A stretch of DNA of 64,000 nucleotides, taken from positions 124,001 through 188,000 of the forward strand of contig NZ_JASZYE010000005.1 in NCBI RefSeq assembly GCF_030317145.1, written 5' to 3'. This stretch comes from Variovorax flavidus. GTDB taxonomy: Bacteria; Pseudomonadota; Gammaproteobacteria; Burkholderiales; Burkholderiaceae_C. Within the stretch, counting starts at the first letter, position 1. Each line of letters starts with the position of its first letter. Positions 1-10,727 of the stretch are shown piece after piece. The notes below the pieces were generated by a model that was not told the DNA's origin, ran no database searches, and was given only the letters and a program-made list of their open reading frames with translations. The position numbers were made by a program, and so were the translations under genes.

Positions 1-1302
<1,302 letters not shown>

Positions 1303-1308
1303 CCCGCC

Positions 1309-2190
1309 ATGAGCGCCCTTCCGGTCGGCGTGCCGAGCGCGGCTGCGTTCAAGGTGCCGGGCTTCTGGCGCCGTGCGTTGCACCATCGCAGCTTTGCGAT
1401 CGGCGCCGTTCTCACCTTGCTGTTGCTGCTGGCTGCGGCGGTGTCGCTCGTCTGGACGCCCTGGTCGCCCTATGAGATGGATCTGGCCAGCAAGCTCCAG
1501 CGGCCCAGCGCCGCGCACTGGCTGGGCACGGACACCTTCGGCCGCGACGTGGCGTCGCTGCTGCTGGTCGGGGCGCGCGCGTCCATCCTGGTCGGGGTGA
1601 TCGCGGTCGGCATCGGGCTCACGGTCGGCACTGCGCTCGGCCTGCTCGCCGCGGCCAGGCGCGGATGGGTGGAGGAAGCGATCATGCGCTTCACCGATTT
1701 TTCGATGGCCTTTCCCGCGATCCTGTCGGCGATCATGATGACGGCGGTGTTTGGCGCGGGCATCGTCAACGCGATCATCGCGATCGGCATCTACAACATC
1801 CCGACCTTCGCGCGCATCACGCGTGCATCTGCCAATGCCATCTGGTCGCGCGAGTACATCGCCGCCGCGCGCGCCTGCGGCAAGGGCTCGTTCGCGATCA
1901 CGATGCAGCACGTGCTGCCGAACATCTCGGCGGTGCTGATCGTGCAGATCACCATCCGCTTCGCAGTGGCGATCCTCGCCGAAGCGGCCCTCTCCTACCT
2001 GGGGCTCGGCACGCAGCCGCCTCAACCGTCCTGGGGCCGGATGCTCAGCGAGGCGCAGACCATGATGTTCCAGGCGCCCTTGCTTGCCGTGTTTCCGGGC
2101 ATGGCCATCGCCTTCGCGGTGCTCGGCCTCAACCTGCTCGGCGACGGCCTGCGCGACCTTCTGGACCCACGCCTCGCCCGCGCACGCTGA
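1309..2190 (+). CDS. ABC transporter permease, dipeptide/oligopeptide type (DppC-like)
   Basis: Second inner-membrane permease, 293 residues. It has an N-terminal membrane helix near residues 25-50, the family marker HWLGTDTFGRDVASLLLVGA, and an EAA loop (YIAAARACGKGSFAITMQHV) followed by EAALSYLGLGTQPPQPSWG. Length and order match DppC/OppC proteins. Follows the first permease after 49 bp and precedes the ATPase by 7 bp, so co-transcription is very likely. Confidence 0.93.
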   Translation: MSALPVGVPSAAAFKVPGFWRRALHHRSFAIGAVLTLLLLLAAAVSLVWTPWSPYEMDLASKLQRPSAAHWLGTDTFGRDVASLLLVGARASILVGVIAVGIGLTVGTALGLLAAARRGWVEEAIMRFTDFSMAFPAILSAIMMTAVFGAGIVNAIIAIGIYNIPTFARITRASANAIWSREYIAAARACGKGSFAITMQHVLPNISAVLIVQITIRFAVAILAEAALSYLGLGTQPPQPSWGRMLSEAQTMMFQAPLLAVFPGMAIAFAVLGLNLLGDGLRDLLDPRLARAR

Positions 2191-2197
2191 ACCCGCC

Positions 2198-3187
2198 ATG
2201 CCTCTGCTCGAAGTCAACAATCTCCATGTGCAACTGCAGACGCAGCGCGGGCCGGCCGAGGCAGTGCGCGGCATCGGCTTCACGCTGGAGCGCGGCGAAA
2301 CGCTCGGCATCGTCGGCGAATCCGGCTGCGGCAAGTCGATCACGGTGCAATCGCTGATGGGGCTTTTGCCTTCCAGCGCCAAGGTGACGGGCAGCATCCG
2401 CTTCGACGGCACCGAGTTGGTCGGCCTCCCCGAGCGCGACATGTGCGAGCTGCGCGGCAACCGCATCGGCATGATCTTCCAGGAGCCGATGACGGCGCTG
2501 AACCCGGTCCACACGATCGCACGGCAGGTCGGCGAGCCGCTGCGGCTGCACCGCGGCCTGTCGAAGGCCGAGGCCCGCAAGGAGGCGCTCGCGCTGCTCG
2601 AACGTGTCGGCATCCCCGACGCCGCATCGCGCCTCGACGCCTATCCGCATCAATTCTCCGGCGGGCAGCGCCAGCGCATCGGCATCGCGATGGCGCTGGC
2701 CTGCGGACCGGACCTGCTGATCGCCGACGAACCGACGACTGCGCTCGACGTCACGATCCAGAAGCAGATCCTCGAACTCATCCGCGGCCTGGTCGCGGAG
2801 CGCGGCATGGCGCTGATCCTCATTTCGCACGACCTCGGCGTGATCGCGCAGAGCGTCTCGAAGATGCTCGTGATGTACGGCGGCAGCGTAGTGGAGAGCG
2901 GTCCGACCTCGGCCGTCTTTGCCGAGCGTGCCCACCCCTACACCCAGGGCTTGTTCGCGGCCCGCCCCGCGCTGGGCGCGCCGCGCGGCGTGAAGCTCGC
3001 GACCATCCAGGGCAGCGTGCCCGAGTTGATCGACCTGCCGGCGGGATGCCCGTTCGCAGGCCGCTGCCGCTACACGGTCGACGCCTGCCTTGCGACACGG
3101 CCACCGCCCGTCCCACTGCCGCACGACCATCAGGTGCGCTGCATTCGGCTCGACGAGATTGCCACCGAGGAAGGAGCGACCGCATGA
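2198..3187 (+). CDS. ABC transporter ATP-binding protein (DppD-like)
   Basis: Cytoplasmic ATPase, 329 residues from ATG 2198 ([14 protein letters not shown]). Walker A is GESGCGKS, the signature is [15 protein letters not shown], and Walker B is [14 protein letters not shown]. The C-terminal extension with [12 protein letters not shown] and spaced cysteines is typical of the DppD/OppD subfamily. The longer in-frame reading from 2084 overlaps the permease and is not the family start. Its stop overlaps the next ATPase start (ATGA at 3184-3187), indicating translational coupling. Confidence 0.94.
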   Translation: MPLLEVNNLHVQLQTQRGPAEAVRGIGFTLERGETLGIVGESGCGKSITVQSLMGLLPSSAKVTGSIRFDGTELVGLPERDMCELRGNRIGMIFQEPMTALNPVHTIARQVGEPLRLHRGLSKAEARKEALALLERVGIPDAASRLDAYPHQFSGGQRQRIGIAMALACGPDLLIADEPTTALDVTIQKQILELIRGLVAERGMALILISHDLGVIAQSVSKMLVMYGGSVVESGPTSAVFAERAHPYTQGLFAARPALGAPRGVKLATIQGSVPELIDLPAGCPFAGRCRYTVDACLATRPPPVPLPHDHQVRCIRLDEIATEEGATA

Positions 3188-4017
3188 CGGACCGCTTCGA
3201 TCCCGATCCCCAATCCGCTCCGCTGCTGGAAGTCATCGACCTCGTGCGCCACTACACGTTGCCGCGCGAACGACTCTTCAGCCCGCCGCCGATGGTCAAG
3301 GCGCTCAATGGCGTGAGCTTCAGCATCCGGCCCGGCCAGAGCCTGGGCATCGTCGGCGAATCGGGCTCAGGCAAGTCGACCATCGCGCGGCTGGTGATGG
3401 CGCTCGACCGGCCGACTTCGGGCAGCGTGAAGCTGCTCGGGCGCGACCTGCACGCACTGCCCAAGGACGAATTGCGCGCGGCGCGGCGCGATGTGCAGAT
3501 GGTGTTCCAGGACCCCTACGGCTCGCTCGATCCGCGCCAGACGGTGGCGCGCATCGTCGCCGAGCCGCTCGAAGCGCTCGCCGAAACCAGCCGGGCCGAG
3601 CAGCGCGATCGCGCCGGCGAGTCGCTCGCCGCCGTGGGCCTGCGCACCAGCGACCTGCACAAGTACCCGCACGAGTTCTCCGGCGGCCAGCGGCAGCGCA
3701 TCGCGATCGCACGGGCGCTGATCACGCGCCCCAGGCTCATCGTGGCCGACGAGCCCGTGAGCGCGCTCGACGTCTCGGTGCAGGCCCAGGTGCTCAACCT
3801 GATGCAGGACCTGCAACAGCAGTTCGGCATCAGCTACCTGCTGATCAGCCATGACCTCGCGGTCGTCAACCATCTCTGCGATGAAGTCTGCGTGCTGCAC
3901 CGCGGCCTCGTGGTCGAGCGCGGAGCGCCACAGCAACTCTTCGCGCACGCGGAGCACCCCTACACGCAAGCGCTGCTGGCCGCCGTGCCACGCGCCGAGC
4001 CGGTGGCCGCGCCATGA
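3184..4017 (+). CDS. ABC transporter ATP-binding protein (DppF-like)
   Basis: Second ATPase of the importer, 277 residues. Walker A GESGSGKST, Q-loop QMVFQDPYGSLDPRQ, signature [15 protein letters not shown] and Walker B LIVADEPVSALDVS are intact. The FQDPYGSLDPRQ form is characteristic of DppF/OppF. Start ATG 3184 overlaps the preceding stop by 4 bases. The C-terminus is shorter than in many DppF proteins, ending soon after the HPYTQALLAAVP motif. An 84-bp gap to the receptor gene follows, with no clear terminator. Confidence 0.93.
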   Translation: MTDRFDPDPQSAPLLEVIDLVRHYTLPRERLFSPPPMVKALNGVSFSIRPGQSLGIVGESGSGKSTIARLVMALDRPTSGSVKLLGRDLHALPKDELRAARRDVQMVFQDPYGSLDPRQTVARIVAEPLEALAETSRAEQRDRAGESLAAVGLRTSDLHKYPHEFSGGQRQRIAIARALITRPRLIVADEPVSALDVSVQAQVLNLMQDLQQQFGISYLLISHDLAVVNHLCDEVCVLHRGLVVERGAPQQLFAHAEHPYTQALLAAVPRAEPVAAP

Positions 4018-4101
4018 GCAATTCCTTGCCGCGCGGGCGGCAGGTCGCGATGATGTAACGTTGTATTTCCACACCCTCAGCTTTTCCCTGGAGCCTTGAC
4101 C

Positions 4102-5592
4102 ATGTTGAATCGCCGCACCCTCCTGACCACCGCCGCACTCGCCACCGTGCCGCTCGCGCTGCCGCAGGCCGCATTGGCGCAGGGGCGCAAGGATTCGATG
4201 GTGCTCGGCATGGGGCTCGAACCTCCGGGGCTGGACCCGACCGCCGGCGCCGCCTCTGCCATCGGGGAAGTCGTCCTGTACAACGTCCTGGAGACTCTCA
4301 CCAAGATCAATTCCGACGGGAACGTGACGCCGCTCCTGGCCGAAAGCTGGGAAATCTCGCCCGACCTGCGCACCTACACCTTCAAGCTGAAGCGCGGCGT
4401 CAAGTTCCAGAACGGCGAGCCCTTCAATGCGCAAACGGTCAAGTTCTCGTTCGACCGCGCCGGCAGCGAAAAGAGCACCAACAAGGACAAGCGCACCTTT
4501 GCCAACATCAGCACGCAGGTGGTCGACGAACACACGGTGGTGCTGATCAACAAGGAAATCGACCCCGACCTGCCCTTCGTCCTCGGCCAGGCGACGGCCG
4601 TCATCGTCGAGCCGAAGAGCGCCGACGCCAATGCCACCAAGCCCGTGGGCACCGGCCCCTACAAGCTCGACGGCTGGAACAAGGGCAGCTCGCTGGTGCT
4701 CGGCAAGTGGGATGGCTTTCGCAGCCCGGGGGCCACGAAGCTCAACAAGGTCACCTTCCGCTTCATTTCCGATCCGGCCGCGCAGGCTGCCTCGCTGCTG
4801 GCCGGCGACGTGGACGCCTTCCCGCGCATCGCGACGCGTGTGGTGCCGCAGTTCAAGAGCAACCCGCAGTTCCAGGTGATCTTGAGCGGCTCGCGCGCCA
4901 AGACCATCCTGTCCATCAACAACAAGAGGAAGCCGCTGGACGACGTGCGGGTGCGGCGTGCGATCTCCATGGCCATTGACCGCAAGGCCGTGATCGAAGG
5001 CGCGGTCGATGGCTTCGGCGTGCCCATCGGCAGCCACTACGTGCCGGGCGCTGCAGGCTACATCGACACCACGGCCGTGAACCCCTTCAACGTCGAGAAG
5101 GCCAAGCAGTTGCTGGCCGAGGCCGGCGTGAAGACGCCGATCGAACTCACGATGACGCTGCCTCCGCCGCCCTACGCCCGCCAGGGCGGCGAGGTGATCG
5201 CCGCGCAACTGGCCAAGATCGGCATCAATGTGAAGATCCAGAACGTCGAGTGGGCGCAGTGGCTCAGCGGCACCTACGGCAACAAGGACTACGACCTCAG
5301 CATCGTTTCGCACGTGGAGCCCTTCGATCTCGGCAACTACGCCAAGTCGGACTACTACTGGGGCTACCAGTCCAAGGATTTCAACACCGTGTTCGACAAG
5401 ATCAAGAACACAGGAAACGTGGCGGAACGCAACAAGCTCCTGGGCGAAGCGCAACGCCTGCTTGCCAACGACGCGGTCAACGCCTTCCTGTTCCAGCCGC
5501 AATGGCCGACCGTGGCGAAGAAAAGCGTCAAGGGCCTGTGGAAGGACATGCCGATCTTCGTCAACGATCTGTCGGCGCTGTCGTGGTCGTGA
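4102..5592 (+). CDS. ABC transporter substrate-binding protein, peptide/nickel family (SBP_bac_5)
   Basis: Periplasmic receptor, 496 residues. ATG 4102 gives MLNRRTLLTTAALATVPLAL, a signal peptide with a twin-arginine-like NRRTLL core and cleavage near ALAQ; a TTG six bases upstream is an alternative start. The mature part shows the family landmarks LAESWEISPDLRTYTFKLKR, a GVKFQNGEPF stretch and VRRAISMAIDRKAVIEG. Placed fifth in the operon rather than first, and coupled to an amidase downstream (GTGA overlap). Ligand unknown; peptide or amide-bearing compounds are likely from the neighbourhood. Confidence 0.93.
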   Translation: MLNRRTLLTTAALATVPLALPQAALAQGRKDSMVLGMGLEPPGLDPTAGAASAIGEVVLYNVLETLTKINSDGNVTPLLAESWEISPDLRTYTFKLKRGVKFQNGEPFNAQTVKFSFDRAGSEKSTNKDKRTFANISTQVVDEHTVVLINKEIDPDLPFVLGQATAVIVEPKSADANATKPVGTGPYKLDGWNKGSSLVLGKWDGFRSPGATKLNKVTFRFISDPAAQAASLLAGDVDAFPRIATRVVPQFKSNPQFQVILSGSRAKTILSINNKRKPLDDVRVRRAISMAIDRKAVIEGAVDGFGVPIGSHYVPGAAGYIDTTAVNPFNVEKAKQLLAEAGVKTPIELTMTLPPPPYARQGGEVIAAQLAKIGINVKIQNVEWAQWLSGTYGNKDYDLSIVSHVEPFDLGNYAKSDYYWGYQSKDFNTVFDKIKNTGNVAERNKLLGEAQRLLANDAVNAFLFQPQWPTVAKKSVKGLWKDMPIFVNDLSALSWS

Positions 5593-6995
5593 GCAACGCG
5601 CTGCACGACCTGTCCGCGCAGGAACTGATCGCCGCCTACCGCGAAGGGCGCCTCTCGCCGGTCGAGGTCACGCAGTCCGTGCTCGACCACATCGAGCGCT
5701 GGGAGCCCCGGCTGCAGGCCACCTGGCTGCTGCGGCCCGAGGCCGCGCTGGAGCAGGCGCGCGCCTCCGAGGCGCGCTGGCGGCGCGGCGAGCCGCTCGG
5801 CCCGCTCGACGGCGTGCCCACGACCATCAAGGAAAACATCGCGACGCGCGGCGACCCGATGCCGGCCGGCACGGCCGCCGTCGAGCTGCGACCCGCCGAA
5901 GCAGACGCGCCGCCCGCCGCGCGCCTGAAGGAAGCCGGCGCGGTGATCGTCAGCAAGACGACGATGCCCGACTACGGGATGCTGTCCTCGGGCCTGTCGA
6001 GCTTCCACAAGCTGGCGCGCAATCCGTGGGATCTGTCGAAGACCCCCGGTGGTTCGAGTGCCGGTGCGGGCGCCGCGGCGGCCGCAGGCTATGGCCCGCT
6101 GCATATCGGCACCGACATCGGTGGCTCGCTGCGCCTGCCGGCCGGCTGGTGCGGCATCTTCACCCTCAAGCCCAGCCTGGGGCGTATCCCGATCGACCCG
6201 CCCTACATGGGCCGGGCCGCGGGCCCCATGACGCGCACCGTCGGTGACGCCGCGCTGATGATGCAGACGCTCGCGCAGCCCGATGCACGCGACAGCATGA
6301 GCCTTCCAGCGCAGGAGATTGCCTGGGCGTCCTTCGACGTGGGCATCGATCACCTGCGCGGCTTGCGCATCGGTCTGCTGCTCGATGCCGGCTGCGGCCT
6401 GGCCGTCGAACCCGAGATCAAGGCGGCTGTCGAGCACGCGGCGCGCCTTTTCGAACGGGCCGGCGCCATCGTCGAGCCCATGCAGCCCTTCATGTCGCAG
6501 GCCATGCTCGATGGCATGGACCATCTCTGGCGCACGCGTTCGCTGGTCGACATGAATGCGCTGAAGCCCGAACAGCGCGCCAGGGTCCTGCCCTACATCC
6601 GCGAGTGGGCCGAGAGCGCTTCCGGGTTCAGCGGTGAGCATGTGTTCCGCGCCTTCAGCCAGTTCCACACGACGAGAGTCGCGACCGTGGCAGCGTGCGC
6701 GAAGTACCACTACGTGATCTCGCCCACCGCGCCCAACGCCCCGGCCGCCGCCGAGCTGCCCTCGCCCACCAACGACCCGCTGAGGCCTCTGGAACACATC
6801 GGCTTCACGGTGCCGTACAACATGTCGGAGCAGCCAGCATCGTCAATCAACTGCGGCTACACCACGAGCGGCTTGCCGATCGGCTTGCAGATTGCCGGAC
6901 ATCGCTTCGACGACCTCGGCGTGCTGCAGGTGTCACGGGCTTTCGAGCTGATCCGCGATCCCCAGCGGCCCTGGCCGCAACCGCCTCGCGACTGA
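5589..6995 (+). CDS. Amidase-signature hydrolase
   Basis: Amidase of the GatA/FAAH signature family, 468 residues from GTG 5589, which overlaps the receptor stop (GTGA). The Ser-cisSer-Lys triad is present at family spacing: Lys81 in TTIKENIATRG, Ser156 in TPGGSSAGAG, Ser180 in GTDIGGSLRLPA (24 residues after Ser156). Reaction: hydrolysis of a carboxamide to acid plus ammonia or amine. Coupling to the importer suggests it acts on the imported compound. It is not GatA of the tRNA amidotransferase, since no gatB or gatC lies nearby. Another GTG at 5583 is a possible start. Confidence 0.9.
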   Translation: MSNALHDLSAQELIAAYREGRLSPVEVTQSVLDHIERWEPRLQATWLLRPEAALEQARASEARWRRGEPLGPLDGVPTTIKENIATRGDPMPAGTAAVELRPAEADAPPAARLKEAGAVIVSKTTMPDYGMLSSGLSSFHKLARNPWDLSKTPGGSSAGAGAAAAAGYGPLHIGTDIGGSLRLPAGWCGIFTLKPSLGRIPIDPPYMGRAAGPMTRTVGDAALMMQTLAQPDARDSMSLPAQEIAWASFDVGIDHLRGLRIGLLLDAGCGLAVEPEIKAAVEHAARLFERAGAIVEPMQPFMSQAMLDGMDHLWRTRSLVDMNALKPEQRARVLPYIREWAESASGFSGEHVFRAFSQFHTTRVATVAACAKYHYVISPTAPNAPAAAELPSPTNDPLRPLEHIGFTVPYNMSEQPASSINCGYTTSGLPIGLQIAGHRFDDLGVLQVSRAFELIRDPQRPWPQPPRD

Positions 6996-7019
6996 CGCAG
7001 CTTGGCGCCGCCGGGCAGC

Positions 7020-7904
7020 TCAGACGAGATGCGATGTGAGCAAGTCACGCGCTCGCGTCACGAACTCCGTTTCGCCCCGGCGTGCAGGCAGGAAATGAAA
7101 GGCGACCCGCGGCAACGCCGGCAATCCGTGCGGCGTCGCGAGACGCGCCACGCCTTCGCACAGCGCCGATTCGTTGAGGCATGCCACGCCGAGGCCTGCC
7201 GCCAGCGCCGACTGCAAGCCGGCGACGCCTGACGCCACATGCGCCACGACGTAGGGCACCGCACGCTGGCGCAGCAACTTCACGGTGAACTGGTGCAGCG
7301 AACAGGTGTCGGGCAGGACGAGAAGCCGCAACGGCTCGTCACGCTTGAAATGCCTTCCCTCCGCACCCATCCACGCGAGCGACTCGCGGCGCAGCACGGC
7401 GCTGCGCGCCTGATCGTCGGACTTTGAGCCGACCGAATTGCCCGAGATACGCATCGACAGCCCCACATCGAAATCGCCGCGCGAATACCCCGCTTCGATG
7501 GCACCGCTCTTCAGGACGCTCACATTCAGGCGGACTTGCGGATAGCTCTCGCCCAGCCGGCTCAGCAGGCGCGTCAGCTCTCCAGGGCGGAAGTAGTCGG
7601 TGACCGCGAGCCGGAGTTCGCCCTGCAGCGACTCGCCTCGCAAGTCGCGAAACGCCTCGTCGCTCAACGCAAGAATCCTGCGCGCATGCGCGACCAGGCG
7701 AATTCCTGCGGGCGTCGGCATCACGCCGGCCTTGCTGCGCGTCAACAAGGACTGCCCGACCCGCTCCTCCAGCTTGCGCATCTGCTCGCTCACGGCGGAC
7801 TGCGACAGGAAGACCATCGGCGCCGCCGCGGTCAGGCTCCCGGCCTCGACGACGGCGACCAGGGTCTTCAATTGCTCGATGTCGAACGATTGCATGCCAT
7901 TCAT
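7020..7904 (-). CDS. LysR-family transcriptional regulator
   Basis: 294-residue LysR regulator. The winged helix-turn-helix covers about residues 5-65 (LVAVVEAGSLTAAAP, then SQSAVSEQMRKLEERVGQ), followed by the effector-binding domain. The ATG at 7904 has no ribosome-binding site; an in-frame ATG at 7895 (MQSFDIEQL) is equally plausible. It is divergent from the tautomerase at 8006, so that gene is its likely target, and convergent with the amidase (24 bp between stops). Effector unknown. Confidence 0.92.
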   Translation of the reverse strand: MNGMQSFDIEQLKTLVAVVEAGSLTAAAPMVFLSQSAVSEQMRKLEERVGQSLLTRSKAGVMPTPAGIRLVAHARRILALSDEAFRDLRGESLQGELRLAVTDYFRPGELTRLLSRLGESYPQVRLNVSVLKSGAIEAGYSRGDFDVGLSMRISGNSVGSKSDDQARSAVLRRESLAWMGAEGRHFKRDEPLRLLVLPDTCSLHQFTVKLLRQRAVPYVVAHVASGVAGLQSALAAGLGVACLNESALCEGVARLATPHGLPALPRVAFHFLPARRGETEFVTRARDLLTSHLV

Positions 7905-7923
7905 CCATTCGTATAACCGATGG
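7905..7923. promoter_or_regulatory. Candidate LysR operator (T-N11-A) in the LysR/tautomerase intergenic region
   Basis: CCAT-N11-ATGG dyad between the two divergent genes, matching the T-N11-A pattern typical of LysR regulators, with an AT-richer centre (TCGTATAACCG). It touches the annotated LysR start codon, as expected for autoregulation or for use of the downstream start. Assignment rests on pattern and position only. Confidence 0.45.
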
Positions 7924-8005
7924 AAAGTATCATATCTTCCCGCTTTTCGGATGACGTCATTCTTTCCACAATGACACCTCGTTCATTGCAGGAAAGGACA
8001 ACACC

Positions 8006-8404
8006 ATGCCGCACATCGTCGTTCACCTCTCGGGCCAGCCTGACGCGCAACTCACCCGGCGCGTCGTCGACAAGGTGGCCGAACTCACTCAGACCGTGCT
8101 CGACAAGAAGCTGCCGGTGATCGCGATCACGGTGCAATACATCCCCGCCGACGCCTGGTTCATCGGCGGGCAGTCGCTGGCGGAGCTAGGCCAATCGGCG
8201 TTTCACCTTGACATCAGCATCACCGACGAGACCAACACCAAGGCGGAGAAGGCGCGCTATCTGCGCGAGATCCACGCGGCGATGGCGGCGCTGCGGAGCA
8301 ATCTGCACGAGGTGTCGTATGTCCACCTGATTGACGCCCGCGCCGCCGCCTACGGGTACGGCGGCAAGACGCAGGAATACCGGCACCAGCAAGCCGGCGT
8401 CTGA
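8006..8404 (+). CDS. Tautomerase-superfamily protein (4-oxalocrotonate tautomerase-like)
   Basis: 132-residue tautomerase-fold protein. After Met removal the N-terminus would be Pro (MPHIVVHLSGQ), the catalytic base of this superfamily. The length is about twice a classical 4-OT subunit, consistent with two fused beta-alpha-beta units. An AGGAAAGGA ribosome-binding site precedes the ATG. The C-terminal YGYGGKTQEYR stretch is distinctive. Divergent from the LysR gene. Exact substrate unknown. Confidence 0.82.
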   Translation: MPHIVVHLSGQPDAQLTRRVVDKVAELTQTVLDKKLPVIAITVQYIPADAWFIGGQSLAELGQSAFHLDISITDETNTKAEKARYLREIHAAMAALRSNLHEVSYVHLIDARAAAYGYGGKTQEYRHQQAGV

Positions 8405-8468
8405 TCGCAAGCCGATCCGGGGCGTGGCAACATGAGGGCACACGCCAAGCCACGCCCCAGGAATCGCC

Positions 8469-9818
8469 TTGAGTTCAGCCGCCCGCTTCACCGACAGCCT
8501 CGGCAATCCGCTCAGCCTTGCCGACCCGACGAGCGTTGACGCGGTCAACGCCTTTGTCGAAGGTTTCATCTCGTGCGAGGCACGGGCGGTCGACGTGCTC
8601 GCCGCCGGCCATGATCCGAGCCCCATCGTGCAGGCCTATTGCGCGACGCTGCACCTGTTTGCGGAATCGCGCGATGCGGCATCCAATGCACGGCCATTCA
8701 TCGAACGCGCACAGGCCACAGCCGCAAGCGCCACGCCCCGCGAGCAGCGCTACATCGCCGCCATCGCGGCCTGGGCGGAGGGCGACATCGCCCGTGCGAT
8801 CGCGCTCCATCACGAGCAGGCGCGCGAGCATCCACGCGACCTGGCCTCGCTCAAGCTCGGCCAGTACCACTGCTTCAACACCGGCGACTGTCCCGGCATG
8901 CTGCGGCTGGCGCTCGCGTCACTGCCTGCAGCGGGCGACGTGCCCTACCTGCACGGCATGGCCGCTTTCGGGTACGAGCAATGCCATCTGATGCGCGAAG
9001 CCGAGGCCAGCGCGCGCCGGGCGATTTCGATGGAGCGCAAGGAGCCTTGGGCGCACCACGCGCTGGGCCATGTGATGCTGACCGAGGGCCGCCTGACCGA
9101 AGGGCTGGCGTTCATGCGCAGCGTGAGCGACACCTGGGTCGGCCTCAACTCCTTCATGGTCACGCACAACTGGTGGCACGTGGCCCTCTTCCTGATCGAC
9201 CTCGGGCGCGACAAGGAGGCACTGGAGATCTACGACCGGCAGGTGTGGGGTGTGGTCAAGGAGTACTCGCAGGACCAGATCGGGGCCGTCTCGTTGCTGG
9301 CGCGCTTCGAACTGGCGGGTATCGACGTTGGCGACCGCTGGCACGATCTCGCCGACCATGTGGCAGTGCGGCTCGACGACCACGTGCTGCCGTTCCTCGA
9401 TTTGCAGTATCTGTACGGATTGGCGCGCGCCGGCCGACCCGAGGCCGACCGACTGATGGGCAACATCGAAGCCTTTGCGCCGAAAGCACCGCCGTCGGCG
9501 CGCGATGCATGGCAACGCGTGTGCGTCCCGGCTGCGCACGGGCTGCGCGCCCATGCCCGCGGCGAATTCGAATCGGCGATCGAAGGGCTGGGACTGGCGC
9601 TGCCGCGACTCATCGAGATCGGCGGCAGCCACGCGCAGCGTGATCTATTCGAACAGGTCTACCTCGATGCCCTGATCCGAAGCGGCACCGAGGCCACGCT
9701 GACCGGCGCACAAGGCATCCTGCAGCGGCAGGTGAACAGCCAGCCCGAGTCCATGCGGCTGCGCCGACAGGCCGAGGCCGTCTACGCGCGGCTGGGCTTG
9801 CCGGCGTTCAATCGCTGA
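8469..9818 (+). CDS. TTC38-like tetratricopeptide-repeat protein
   Basis: 449-residue soluble helical-repeat protein starting at TTG 8469, preceded by a CAGGAA ribosome-binding site. The arrangement of short helical repeats, with QYHCFNTGDCPGM, the alternating helix pairs around MAAFGYEQCHLMREAEASAR and AHHALGHVMLTEGRLTEG, and MVTHNWWHVALFLIDLGR, is what I know from the tetratricopeptide-repeat-protein-38 family. No signal peptide or membrane segment, so cytoplasmic. The family has no established biochemical role in bacteria. Follows the tautomerase by 64 bp and could be co-transcribed with it. Confidence 0.78.
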   Translation: MSSAARFTDSLGNPLSLADPTSVDAVNAFVEGFISCEARAVDVLAAGHDPSPIVQAYCATLHLFAESRDAASNARPFIERAQATAASATPREQRYIAAIAAWAEGDIARAIALHHEQAREHPRDLASLKLGQYHCFNTGDCPGMLRLALASLPAAGDVPYLHGMAAFGYEQCHLMREAEASARRAISMERKEPWAHHALGHVMLTEGRLTEGLAFMRSVSDTWVGLNSFMVTHNWWHVALFLIDLGRDKEALEIYDRQVWGVVKEYSQDQIGAVSLLARFELAGIDVGDRWHDLADHVAVRLDDHVLPFLDLQYLYGLARAGRPEADRLMGNIEAFAPKAPPSARDAWQRVCVPAAHGLRAHARGEFESAIEGLGLALPRLIEIGGSHAQRDLFEQVYLDALIRSGTEATLTGAQGILQRQVNSQPESMRLRRQAEAVYARLGLPAFNR

Positions 9819-9829
9819 ACACGGCCGTG

Positions 9830-10708
9830 TCAGTCCGGCGCGACTTCGTGCGCCGCCATCTGCTCCAGCGCCTTGACGAGTGCCGAGTGATCCAGTTGAT
9901 CCCACCCATGGGCGGCGCAGGACTGCATCAGTTGCGCGGCCGAAGCGGTCTGCGGTAGCGCCACGCCCATCGACTTCGCGCCCGCCAGTGCAAGGCTCAG
10001 GTCCTTCTGATGCAGCGCAATGCGGAAGCCGGGGTTGAAGGTGCGCTTGATCATGCGCTCGCCATGCACTTCGAGGATGCGGCTAGCCGCGAATCCGCCC
10101 ATCAGCGCCTGACGCACCTTGGCCGGATCGGCGCCGGCCTTGCTGGCAAACAGCAGTGCCTCGCCCACGGCAGCGATGTTGAGCGCCACGATGATCTGGT
10201 TGGCCACCTTGGTGGTCTGGCCGTCGCCGTTGCCGCCGACGAGCGTGATGTTCTTGCCCATGGCCTCGAAGAGAGGCTTGGCGCGTTCGAACACCGCCTC
10301 CTCGCCACCGACCATGATCGTCAGGCTCGCCGCCTTGGCGCCCACTTCGCCGCCGGAGACGGGCGCGTCGAGGTAGTCGCAGCCGAGTTCGTTGATCTTC
10401 TTGGCGAAACGCTTGGTCTCGATCGGCGCGATAGAGCTCATGTCGATCACGAGCTTGCCCTTCGTGAGACCGGAGGCGACGCCGTCCTCGCCGAACAGCA
10501 CCGTCTCGACATCCGGTGTGTCCGGCAGCATCAGGATCACGACATCGGCCGCGCGCGCGACATCGGCATTGCTGGCGCAGGCAGTCGCGGTCTTCAGCGC
10601 GTCAGGCACCTTGCTGCGCGTGCGCACGAACATCTCGTGGCCGGCCTGCAGGAGGTTCTGCGCCATCGGCGCGCCCATGATGCCGAGTCCGATGAATCCG
10701 ATTTTCAT
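9830..10708 (-). CDS. garR: 2-hydroxy-3-oxopropionate (tartronate semialdehyde) reductase
   Basis: 292-residue beta-hydroxyacid dehydrogenase. The Rossmann motif is at the N-terminus (MKIGFIGLGIMGAPMA), substrate-binding DAPVSGGEVGAK at about 114-125, and the catalytic lysine is Lys167 in GDGQTTKVANQ. Reduces tartronate semialdehyde to D-glycerate with NAD(P)H. It is the last gene of the glucarate operon, directly after the aldolase that makes tartronate semialdehyde, which supports GarR/GlxR over the related 3-hydroxyisobutyrate dehydrogenases. The ATG at 10708 is the family start; the longer reading frame upstream is antisense noise. Confidence 0.9.
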   Translation of the reverse strand: MKIGFIGLGIMGAPMAQNLLQAGHEMFVRTRSKVPDALKTATACASNADVARAADVVILMLPDTPDVETVLFGEDGVASGLTKGKLVIDMSSIAPIETKRFAKKINELGCDYLDAPVSGGEVGAKAASLTIMVGGEEAVFERAKPLFEAMGKNITLVGGNGDGQTTKVANQIIVALNIAAVGEALLFASKAGADPAKVRQALMGGFAASRILEVHGERMIKRTFNPGFRIALHQKDLSLALAGAKSMGVALPQTASAAQLMQSCAAHGWDQLDHSALVKALEQMAAHEVAPD

Positions 10709-10727
10709 GTTCAAGTCCCTTTCAGTA

